Positions 8,061-15,093 of a DNA stretch of 41,902 bases are shown here, piece after piece; position 1 is the stretch's first letter, and each line of letters begins with the position of its first letter. The notes below the pieces were generated by a model. It was not told the DNA's origin. It saw only the letters and a list, made by a program, of their open reading frames with translations, and ran no database searches. This DNA comes from Paenibacillus paridis (GTDB lineage: Bacteria; Bacillota; Bacilli; Paenibacillales; Paenibacillaceae). The translations under genes and the position numbers were made by a program. Location of the stretch: the NCBI RefSeq assembly GCF_006345825.1, contig NZ_VCIX01000064.1, forward strand, positions 320 through 42,221, written 5' to 3'.

Positions 8061-8133
8061 TCGAATGGTTCAACTCCAATACGTGGTTATTACTTTTTAT
8101 TTTAGCACAGTTGTTCCTGCAAGACACATAAAT

Positions 8134-8149
8134 ATACCAATATACAACC
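8134..8149 (-). promoter_or_regulatory. Candidate operator upstream of the GntR-type regulator
   Basis: On the minus strand this reads GGTTGTATATTGGTAT and continues ATTTA. It shares the TATATTGGTAT core with the site before the GH32-like gene. It lies about 75 bp before the regulator start codon, which fits autoregulation. Confidence 0.45.
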
Positions 8150-8205
8150 TTAAAACCTTATCATAATAAATTAAACTAATCTCCGTACCTCCAAAAAACT
8201 TAAGC

Positions 8206-8234
8206 TTTACAAGGGGGGTGAATTATAATATATT
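8206..8234 (+). promoter_or_regulatory. Probable sigma-A promoter of the GH38-ABC operon
   Basis: TTTACA at 8206-8211, a 17-bp spacer and TATATT at 8229-8234 give a plausible promoter. Transcription would start near 8241, placing both operator repeats at 8249-8286 just downstream, where a bound repressor would block elongation or initiation. Confidence 0.55.
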
Positions 8235-8248
8235 TACAAGTGACAAAG

Positions 8249-8286
8249 GTATCTAAATATGAATAATTGGTATATAGGTATCTAAA
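8249..8286 (+). promoter_or_regulatory. Double operator-like repeat before the GH38 gene
   Basis: GGTATCTAAA occurs exactly at 8249-8258 and 8277-8286. The second copy is part of GGTATATAGGTATCTAAA (8269-8286), the sequence also found before the GH32-like gene. The spacing of 28 bp start to start is not a whole number of helical turns. It lies just before the ribosome binding site at 8295-8300. Confidence 0.6.
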
Positions 8287-8308
8287 AGAAGTTTGAGGAG
8301 TGAATTCA

Positions 8309-11158
8309 ATGACAGCCACCCTGGAGCGCCGACTGAGAGATCTGCTCGGGCCGGAACCCAAGAGCTACTGGGAAGAGAAAATCACAGAAAAATACGGCTA
8401 TTGGGGCGGGCGAATTTTGGCGCAGTTGAGCTTTGCCTACGAGATGTCTAAGGTAAACGACGGAAAATACGACGGGACAATTGAGAAAGCGCTTACAATT
8501 ATTGAGGCGCATTTCGCCGAAGAAGGGGTCATCGGTAAGCCGGTCGTCCTCGCCGCCGAAGAACAGCTGATTGAGTTGGCCGAGCAAGCCAAAAGCTACG
8601 AAGTGTTGTGCGTCGCGCATGCCCATATCGACATGAACTGGATGTGGTCGTGGGACGAGACGGTTGCTGTGACGCTGGATACATTCCGGACGATGCTGAA
8701 CCTGATGGATGAGTACCCTGAATTCACGTTCTCGCAATCGCAGGCGTCGATCTACCGAATCGTCGAGCAGTTTGCGCCGAACATGCTGGAGGAGATTAAG
8801 GGAAGAGTCAAGGAAGGGCGCTGGGAAGTGACGGCCTCCCACTGGGTGGAAGCGGACAAAAATATGCCGAGCGGCGAAAGCCTGTCCCGTCACATGCTCT
8901 ACGCCAAGCGTTACCTGGCCGATTTGTTTGAGCTCGACATCGACAGCCTAAATCTGGACTTCGAGCCGGACACGTTCGGCCACAGTCTCAATGTGCCGGA
9001 GATTCTTGCCAATGGCGGCGTCAAATTTTTCTATCACTGCCGGGGGAACGAGGCGCCGATCTTCTATAATTGGGAAGCGCCTTCAGGCAAGTCCGTGCTC
9101 GTCTACCGCGAGCCGACTTGGTACAACGACAATATCCAATCGTCACTCGGTTCCTACGTACCGGACATTTGCCGCCAAACCGGGCTGAACACCTATTTGA
9201 AGGTATACGGCGTTGGCGATCACGGCGGCGGCCCGACGCGACGCGACCTGGAGCGGTTGATCGACATGAAGGAATGGCCGATCTATCCGCGCCTGAGGTT
9301 CGGGACGTATCGCGAGTTTTTTGCAATGGCCGAGAAGGTGGCGGAACGCTTCCCTGTCATCAGAGGAGAGCAGAACTTCGTATTCACCGGCTGTTACACG
9401 TCGCAGACGCGAATCAAAACAGCGAACCGGATGGGCGAAGCGGCGCTGAACGAAGCGGAAGCGTTCAATGCTGTTGCCCGAGTCGAGGCGAACGCTCATT
9501 ATCCGAGCGAATCGTATGAGGAAGCTTGGCGCAACGTGCTTTTTAATCAATTTCACGATATTTTGCCAGGGTCTGGGGTTATCGAGACGCGCGAGCATGC
9601 GCTCGGACTGTTCCAGAATACGATGGCGATCGCTAATACGAACCGCAAGCTGGCGATGGAACGGATTGCTGCGGGGATCGACACGTCTGCACTGGCTGGC
9701 AACGACGATCGGCATAGTTTATCGGATGGGGCAGGAGCCGGCTACGGCTCGCGCGCGTTCCGGATTACCCAGGTCGAGCGGGGGCGCGGCAATGTCCGGA
9801 TTGTGCATCTATTCAACTCGTCCGTCCACGAGCGCGAGGAGGTTGTCGAAATCGTGCTGTGGGACTGGAAAAGCCCGATAAAGGAGCTGATTGTTAAAGA
9901 CAGCGCAAACAATCAAGTGCCGTACCAGGTGATTGACCAAGGATACAACGTATATTGGGGTCACGATTTTATCCGGATCCTGACGTTCGCTAAAGCGCCG
10001 GCGTGCGGCTATGCCACGTACACGGTCTCGGAAGGGGATGCGACAGTCGGCCCGTATCAAGCGACGGAGCCTCGCGTGGATCTGGAGGAGACGTACGTAC
10101 TGGAGAACGATTTGCTGCAAGCGACATTCGATACCCGCAACGGTACCGTGCGCTCGGTCGTCAACAAGGCGACCGGCGAGCAGTTGATCGATCCGGCAAA
10201 GCCGGCCGGCGTGTTCCGTCTCATTCAGGAAGATCCTGAACGGGCCATGACCTCCTGGCGTGTCGGCCGTTATATGGAAGTCGAGAACCTGCATAACCGC
10301 TCGGTAAAGATCAAAAAGGGCGTATGGGGAGCACTGCGGCAAACTATGCATCTGGAAATCCGATTCGGACAATCACTGCTCCGCGCCTACGTATCGCTCG
10401 ATCAGGGCAGTCCTTTCCTGAAATACGAGCTGGAATGCGACTGGCATGAGATCGGCCGGCCGGGCGACAGCGTGCCGCAGTTGAATTTCCATTGGCCGCT
10501 CGCCACTGCGATCAAAAGCTATCAATGTGATATCCCTTACGGGATTATCGAACGTGCCCCGTTGGCGCACGACGTGCCGGGCAACAGCTTCATGGTCGCC
10601 ATCCCGGCTGACGAGACCGCACAATCTTCCGTCATGCTGGTAACGAATAACAAGTACGGCTTCCGCGGCACGGAGGATTCGCTCGCCGTCGCGCTAATTC
10701 GCAGCTCCTACGATCCGGATCTCCATCCGGAGTTAGGCAATCATCACCGTTCTTCCTTCGCGATTGGCGTACTGCCATCCGATCAGTTGGCCTGTGATAG
10801 GATCGAGACGGCCTATCGGTTCAACCATCCGTTTAACGTGCTATCGGGCACGGCCCATGCGGGCGAGCGGGCACTTGATACCGGTTTCCTCGAGCTACTA
10901 GACGGTACGGCGGCAGTGTCTGCCTTAAAGATGCCGGAGAAGGGTGACGGCAAGGCGTGGGTTGTCCGCGTGTACGAAACCGAGGGGGCGCCGACGACCG
11001 TCCGCCTGCAGGTAGCTGCTACGGTGACGGAAGCCTGGTTCGTGGATACGCTGGAGCGCAAGCTGCCAGATGGCGGAGTGGTGCGGTTGGAGGAGAGCGT
11101 GGTTGCCTTCGATTTGCCAGCGTACGGGTCGGCGGCGATCCGACTGCAGTTTGGTTGA
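8309..11158 (+). CDS. GH38 alpha-mannosidase (949 aa, cytoplasmic)
   Basis: A zinc-dependent retaining alpha-mannosidase, family GH38, that trims alpha-mannosides. The catalytic domain shows HAHIDMNWMWSWDETV with zinc ligands His106 and Asp108, the nucleophile Asp221 in EPDTFGHS, and the late zinc ligand His416 in NQFHDILPGSG. The middle helical domain follows, then a long beta-sandwich part (GH38C) with LENDLLQATFDTRNGTVRS. There is no signal peptide, so it acts on imported oligosaccharides. ATG 8309 has GAGGAG 8 nt upstream; the in-frame GTG at 8300 overlaps that site and is less likely. It is the first gene of an operon with LplB/YtcP/YtcQ-type transporter genes, 40 bp upstream of the first permease. 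The length is in the usual 850-1050 range. Specificity (alpha-1,2, 1,3 or 1,6 linkage) cannot be read. Confidence 0.92.
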   Translation: MTATLERRLRDLLGPEPKSYWEEKITEKYGYWGGRILAQLSFAYEMSKVNDGKYDGTIEKALTIIEAHFAEEGVIGKPVVLAAEEQLIELAEQAKSYEVLCVAHAHIDMNWMWSWDETVAVTLDTFRTMLNLMDEYPEFTFSQSQASIYRIVEQFAPNMLEEIKGRVKEGRWEVTASHWVEADKNMPSGESLSRHMLYAKRYLADLFELDIDSLNLDFEPDTFGHSLNVPEILANGGVKFFYHCRGNEAPIFYNWEAPSGKSVLVYREPTWYNDNIQSSLGSYVPDICRQTGLNTYLKVYGVGDHGGGPTRRDLERLIDMKEWPIYPRLRFGTYREFFAMAEKVAERFPVIRGEQNFVFTGCYTSQTRIKTANRMGEAALNEAEAFNAVARVEANAHYPSESYEEAWRNVLFNQFHDILPGSGVIETREHALGLFQNTMAIANTNRKLAMERIAAGIDTSALAGNDDRHSLSDGAGAGYGSRAFRITQVERGRGNVRIVHLFNSSVHEREEVVEIVLWDWKSPIKELIVKDSANNQVPYQVIDQGYNVYWGHDFIRILTFAKAPACGYATYTVSEGDATVGPYQATEPRVDLEETYVLENDLLQATFDTRNGTVRSVVNKATGEQLIDPAKPAGVFRLIQEDPERAMTSWRVGRYMEVENLHNRSVKIKKGVWGALRQTMHLEIRFGQSLLRAYVSLDQGSPFLKYELECDWHEIGRPGDSVPQLNFHWPLATAIKSYQCDIPYGIIERAPLAHDVPGNSFMVAIPADETAQSSVMLVTNNKYGFRGTEDSLAVALIRSSYDPDLHPELGNHHRSSFAIGVLPSDQLACDRIETAYRFNHPFNVLSGTAHAGERALDTGFLELLDGTAAVSALKMPEKGDGKAWVVRVYETEGAPTTVRLQVAATVTEAWFVDTLERKLPDGGVVRLEESVVAFDLPAYGSAAIRLQFG

Positions 11159-11198
11159 AGCGGGCCTAACCAATAATTAATAAAAGGGGGGGACTTCT

Positions 11199-12149
11199 CT
11201 GGGCATACATGTACCCGAAGCGAACGAATGGAAGCTGCGGCCGACGAAGAAGAAGCTTTTCAGGCGCATCTGGGAAGCGCGCTTCATCTACCTGCTGATC
11301 GTTCCGACAATCGCGTACTTCATCATCTTTGCGTATCTCCCGTTTGTGGGTTTACAGATCGCGTTTAAGGACTTTCAGATTTTCAGAGGCATGTGGGAAA
11401 GTCCATGGGTAGGCTGGAAAAACTTCGTGGATGTGTTCCAATCGGCAAAGCTGCCGCAGGTGACGCTTAATACGATCGCTATCAGTTTGTATCGATTGGT
11501 GTTCGGATTTCCAGTGCCGATTCTGTTCGCACTGCTGCTGAATGAAATCAGGGTTCTATGGTTCAAACGGACTATTCAGACCGTTACTTATTTTCCGCAC
11601 TTCCTTTCATGGGTCGTGTTCTCGGGCATCGTCTTTAACCTGCTCGGCCCGCTGGGCATCGTCAACCTGGTGCTGACGAACCTGGGCTTTGCGCCTGTCA
11701 ATTTCCTGACGATGCCGGAATATTTCCGCTCCATCCTGGTTGTGACCGGGATCGCCAAGGAATTCGGCTGGGGCGCGATCATCTATATGGCTGCGCTCTC
11801 AGGAATTGATCCGCAGCAGTATGAAGCAGCCAAGATCGACGGCGCCGGCAAGCTGCGGCAGATCTGGCACGTGACACTGCCGGGCATCCGCTCGGTCATT
11901 GCGCTCATGCTCGTCCTGTCGCTGGGCGGCATTCTTGATGCAGGATTCGATCAGGTATTTATGATGTACAATGGCGCGGTTATGGGCGTCGCAGATATTA
12001 TCGACACCTACGTCTATCGCCTGGGGCTAGAGGAGGCGCAGTATGAAATGGCGACGGTCTTCGGCTTGCTGAAAGGCATCATTGGCTTCACGCTGATCGT
12101 CACAGCCAACGCGATCATTCGCAGAATGGGGGAGAAGTCGCTGTGGTAA
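11199..12149 (+). CDS. ABC sugar transporter permease, LplB type, probably with a CTG start
   Basis: Inner-membrane permease of the MalF/LplB class. About six membrane segments are visible, beginning FIYLLIVPTIAYFIIFAYLPF, and the binding-protein-dependent transport loop reads EAAKIDGAGKLRQIWHVTLP (about residues 205-224), the site that contacts the ATPase. The typical LplB N-terminus (IWEARFIYLLIVPT) is encoded well upstream of the first GTG at 11346, so that GTG cannot be the true start. In this frame the only initiator-like codon after the TAA at 11181 and near the strong AAGGGGGGG (11184-11192) is CTG at 11199, 6 nt downstream. No ATG, GTG or TTG is available, so a rare CTG start (316 aa) is the best reading. 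No ATPase gene is nearby; a shared MsmX-type ATPase is likely. Confidence 0.85.
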   Translation: MGIHVPEANEWKLRPTKKKLFRRIWEARFIYLLIVPTIAYFIIFAYLPFVGLQIAFKDFQIFRGMWESPWVGWKNFVDVFQSAKLPQVTLNTIAISLYRLVFGFPVPILFALLLNEIRVLWFKRTIQTVTYFPHFLSWVVFSGIVFNLLGPLGIVNLVLTNLGFAPVNFLTMPEYFRSILVVTGIAKEFGWGAIIYMAALSGIDPQQYEAAKIDGAGKLRQIWHVTLPGIRSVIALMLVLSLGGILDAGFDQVFMMYNGAVMGVADIIDTYVYRLGLEEAQYEMATVFGLLKGIIGFTLIVTANAIIRRMGEKSLW

Positions 12150-13096
12150 CCGAATCCAACAACGAGAATACATCGTTTGATAACGATCTCCAGGTGTCGC
12201 TGGCCGGGAAGGGGCGGCTCGACCGCAATCCGTGGTGGGCGCAGACGATCATTCACGTGATTCTGATCGGGCTTGGCTTGATCACCTTGCTGCCAATGGT
12301 CAACGTGCTGGCGATTTCCCTGAGCGAAGGGTATGCGATTACACAAAATCCATTAATGCTGCTGCCTCACGAATTTACTCTGGAGGCTTACAAGTATATT
12401 TTTGGCACGCAGGTGCTGCTGAAGTCGTTCGCCATTACCGTCTATGTCACCGTCTTCGGCACCTTCCTGAATCTCGTGTTCACGATCACGGGCGCCTACG
12501 GCCTGTCGAAGACGCATATCCCCGGCTACAAGCTGCTGATGTGGATGATCGTCATCCCGATGCTGTTTGGGGCAGGGCTCATTCCCTTCTACCTGCTGCT
12601 TAAGAGCCTGCACATGCTCAACACGCTCTGGGTGCTGATCATTCCCGGGCTGGTGGCGCCGTTCAACCTTATTCTGATGCGTAACTTCTTCTGGAATATT
12701 CCGGAGAGCCTGGAGGAATCGGCTCGACTGGACGGAGCCTCTGAGCTCCAGGTGCTTTGGAAGCTGATTATCCCGCTGTCCAAACCAGTCATTGCGACGA
12801 TCGGGCTGTTCTATGCTGTGGGACACTGGAATGACTTTTTCTCCGGTCTGTTCTTCATTAGCGACAATTCGAAGTGGCCGCTTCAGGTGGTCATGCGTTC
12901 AATCATCATCGATCAGAACATGATGAATATGGGCGGCGGCGCTATCCGGCCGGGGGACGCGGGCAAGATCATCGTTAGTCAGCAGAATATCAAGGCAGCG
13001 ACCATTATTTTTGCGATTGTGCCGATTCTGATTGTGTATCCGTTTCTCCAGAAGTACTTTGTTAAGGGCATCATGCTCGGATCCGTAAAAGGCTGA
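12143..13096 (+). CDS. ABC sugar transporter permease, YtcP type (MalG class)
   Basis: 317 residues, second permease subunit, with about six membrane helices (IHVILIGLGLITLLPMVNVL; LLMWMIVIPMLFGAGLIPFY; TIIFAIVPILIVYPFLQKYF). The EAA loop is ESARLDGASELQVLWKLIIP, and the ending FVKGIMLGSVKG is typical of YtcP. It starts with GTG 12143 behind GGGGGAGAA and overlaps the preceding permease by 7 bp, so the two are translationally coupled. It pairs with that permease and the lipoprotein encoded next to import oligosaccharides, presumably those cut by the GH38 enzyme. LplB/YtcP systems in relatives carry large or acidic oligosaccharides. Confidence 0.93.
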   Translation: MVTESNNENTSFDNDLQVSLAGKGRLDRNPWWAQTIIHVILIGLGLITLLPMVNVLAISLSEGYAITQNPLMLLPHEFTLEAYKYIFGTQVLLKSFAITVYVTVFGTFLNLVFTITGAYGLSKTHIPGYKLLMWMIVIPMLFGAGLIPFYLLLKSLHMLNTLWVLIIPGLVAPFNLILMRNFFWNIPESLEESARLDGASELQVLWKLIIPLSKPVIATIGLFYAVGHWNDFFSGLFFISDNSKWPLQVVMRSIIIDQNMMNMGGGAIRPGDAGKIIVSQQNIKAATIIFAIVPILIVYPFLQKYFVKGIMLGSVKG

Positions 13097-13157
13097 ACGC
13101 GTTGAATCTTCCCGAACGGGAATTTTCATAAAACCAATAATAAGGGGTGTACGATCC

Positions 13158-14765
13158 ATGAAAAACAAAAAAATGGCCCTCGGCACGCTGGCGCTGCTGC
13201 TGTTGTCTTCGACGGTGCTGGGCTGCACCAGCAACAATGGGAACGGAGGTGCGGGCGCTGGAAAAGGAACACCTCCAGCAGAAAGTACGGTGGAGGGCGC
13301 CAAGCCGGAGGTTATCAAATTCTCCTACCTGCGTCCGACCTGGGGGCCGGCGACGTATGCGAAAGGCGGAGCGTACGAGAAAGAGCTGCTCAAGCAAGCG
13401 AATGCGGAGATTGAAGTGAGTATCATTCCTGTTATTGACTTCGACGCCAAAATCAACACGATTCTGGCCGGAGGCGATCTGCCGGACGTGCTGTGGGCGA
13501 ACGGTCCCCTAATGGAACGGGATCGGGACTTACAGGAGCAGGGAGCGTTTCTGCCGATCGACGACTATCTGGAGAAGTATCCGGCGGTTAAGGACGCCGT
13601 GCCGGACGGCATTTGGGAGCAGCTGCGGGCGGCAGACGGCCATAGTTATTTTATTCCGAATCTGATTTACCCCATTACCCCGGCTCCTATCATGTACCGC
13701 CAAGACTGGTTCGAGAAGCTGGGCATCGCCGAGCCGAAGACGGTGGATGAATTGGTGGCGGCGCTGGAGGTCATCAAGAACAGCGATCCGGACGGCAATG
13801 GCAAGAACGATACGATTCCATTGACGGCTGGCTACGAGTGGTCGTTCAAGGATGTGGCGACGGCATGGGAGGTTTCGATGAACGGCTGGACGCCAGACCC
13901 GAACGACGGGAACCGGATCATTCCATCGATTGCCAACGAGAAGAACATCGATTTCTTCGTCTGGTTGCAGAGCTTGTACAGCAAAGGGCTGCTTGATCCG
14001 GAATTCAAGCTTAACAAAGAGCCAAATTTCGCCGAGGACAAATTTAATGCCGGGATGGCTGCCGTGATAGCGACGCCTTGGGTTAGTTATATCGAGAAGG
14101 TAACCAAGCTGCAGAAACTCGATCCGAATGCCAAGGTCGGCATCATGTCGCCGCTCGCAGGTCCGGATGGCACTCCCGGTGGGACGCGCTCGGTTTTCCC
14201 AGTGGACCGCGGCTTCTACATCTCTGCTAAGGCGAATGATCCGGACGGCATCTTCCGTTATCTGAACTGGACGCTGACGGAAGGCTCGGATTTCCGCCGC
14301 TACGGGGTCGAAGGAAAAACCTACAACGTGGTCGAAGGCAAGAAAGTTGTGATACCGAACGAGCAGCGCGAAGCAGGCTACAAAGGCGAGCAGATCGAGC
14401 CGTTGCGCTTCCTTGACCCGATCAGTGAGAAGCTGGATTGGGACAGCCTGCAACTGGATTACGAGGGCGCCGGCGTCGGCGATCAATTCGAGTATGTAAA
14501 AAGCAAGTTCGAGGAATACGCGCAGGTCGATTATCCGGACTGGCGGGATTACACAATCGCGTCGCCAGCTGACGCCGAGCTCGGCGCAAGGCTTTGGAAC
14601 GATTACATGCAGCCGGTCGTGGACAGCGCCATCATCAGCAAATCTGCAACCAAGCAGTCGTGGCTGGATGCGCTGCAAAAATGGAGCAACGCCGGCGGCC
14701 AGAAAATTATCGACGAAGTTAACGGGCTGCAGATGAATAAGAACAAACCAGATTATGTGAACTAA
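13158..14765 (+). CDS. Solute-binding lipoprotein of the ABC transporter (YtcQ/LipO type)
   Basis: 535 residues. The N-terminus is a lipoprotein signal peptide (ALLLLSSTVLGC) with the lipidated Cys at position 23, followed by a Gly/Ala-rich tether. The rest is a class-I sugar-binding protein of the ExtracellularSBP_1 type, typically encoded with LplB/YtcP permeases: GDLPDVLWANGPL, GAFLPIDDYLEKYP, APIMYRQDWFEKLGI, DPDGNGKNDTIPLTAGYEW. The Asp-rich DPDGNGKND loop resembles the calcium-binding loop of this group. It captures the oligosaccharide outside the membrane and hands it to the two permeases upstream (gap 61 bp). The start ATG 13158 has AAGGGG at a good distance. Confidence 0.93.
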   Translation: MKNKKMALGTLALLLLSSTVLGCTSNNGNGGAGAGKGTPPAESTVEGAKPEVIKFSYLRPTWGPATYAKGGAYEKELLKQANAEIEVSIIPVIDFDAKINTILAGGDLPDVLWANGPLMERDRDLQEQGAFLPIDDYLEKYPAVKDAVPDGIWEQLRAADGHSYFIPNLIYPITPAPIMYRQDWFEKLGIAEPKTVDELVAALEVIKNSDPDGNGKNDTIPLTAGYEWSFKDVATAWEVSMNGWTPDPNDGNRIIPSIANEKNIDFFVWLQSLYSKGLLDPEFKLNKEPNFAEDKFNAGMAAVIATPWVSYIEKVTKLQKLDPNAKVGIMSPLAGPDGTPGGTRSVFPVDRGFYISAKANDPDGIFRYLNWTLTEGSDFRRYGVEGKTYNVVEGKKVVIPNEQREAGYKGEQIEPLRFLDPISEKLDWDSLQLDYEGAGVGDQFEYVKSKFEEYAQVDYPDWRDYTIASPADAELGARLWNDYMQPVVDSAIISKSATKQSWLDALQKWSNAGGQKIIDEVNGLQMNKNKPDYVN

Positions 14766-14799
14766 TCATGCGAGTTGAAAAAGGTCAGTTTTTAGCACC

Positions 14800-15044
14800 G
14801 AAAAGGTTGGAGGCAGGAGGAAATAAGGAGCTGAGCGTAGTGGAAGCTGCGTGAGCAACTGAAGTTCCGACTGCATTCAAGATTCGATGTTGAATACGCA
14901 TCTCTGAGATGCTTCGTGATCACAAGCGGGCTTTTTGAACAATTTTTAATAGGAAAGTAGGCGTTGCTGCGACTACAAGTAAGGTGGCAAACAGCGAGGA
15001 AAGAGCAGGCCGGAGGGGAATTCACGATGATCTGCTCTTTTTTT
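14800..15044 (+). ncRNA. Structured leader with T-box-like features ending in a terminator
   Basis: Between the transporter operon and the beta-helix gene lie several self-complementary elements in order: ATTCAA/TTGAAT (14876-14896), GCATCT/AGATGC (14898-14912), GTAG-CG/CG-CTAC (14957-14976), then AAGGTGGCAAACAGCG (14981-14996) and a terminator at 15000-15044. The last motif resembles the T-box consensus AGGGTGGNACCGCG but has differences. The order of a stem, that motif and a terminator, and the CTCTGAG after GAA-TAC, are also T-box-like. If real, the specifier could be TAC (Tyr) at 14895-14897, which is very uncertain. The terminator does not clearly pair with the T-box-like motif as it should, and a tRNA-sensing leader before a secreted enzyme gene would be unexpected. 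Confidence 0.35.
15000..15044 (+). terminator. Terminator upstream of the beta-helix protein gene
   Basis: The 9-bp stem AAAGAGCAG / CTGCTCTTT with a 23-nt loop is followed by TTTT and a further T-rich run. It separates the ABC operon from the beta-helix gene, or acts as the expression platform of the leader before it. Confidence 0.8.
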
Positions 15045-15053
15045 GTTTTGTTT

Positions 15054-15068
15054 TGGTTACGCTTTCAT
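15054..15068 (-). promoter_or_regulatory. cre box (CcpA site) before the beta-helix gene
   Basis: On the minus strand ATGAAAGCGTAACCA fits WTGNAANCGNWNNCW at every fixed position. It lies only 25 bp before the start codon and just after a terminator, a position suited to blocking read-through transcription by bound CcpA. Confidence 0.6.
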
Positions 15069-15093
15069 AATCAAAATTAGAGAGGAATAATCG

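Noticed and set aside
8306..8893. 195-codon open frame on the minus strand over the GH38 start
   Set aside because: Antisense to the zinc-binding motif region of a certain GH38 gene; no initiation signals.
13530..14678. 382-codon open frame on the minus strand, antisense to the solute-binding lipoprotein
   Set aside because: It is a shadow of the strongly supported lipoprotein gene, caused by GC-rich codon use, and has no ribosome binding site or recognisable motif.
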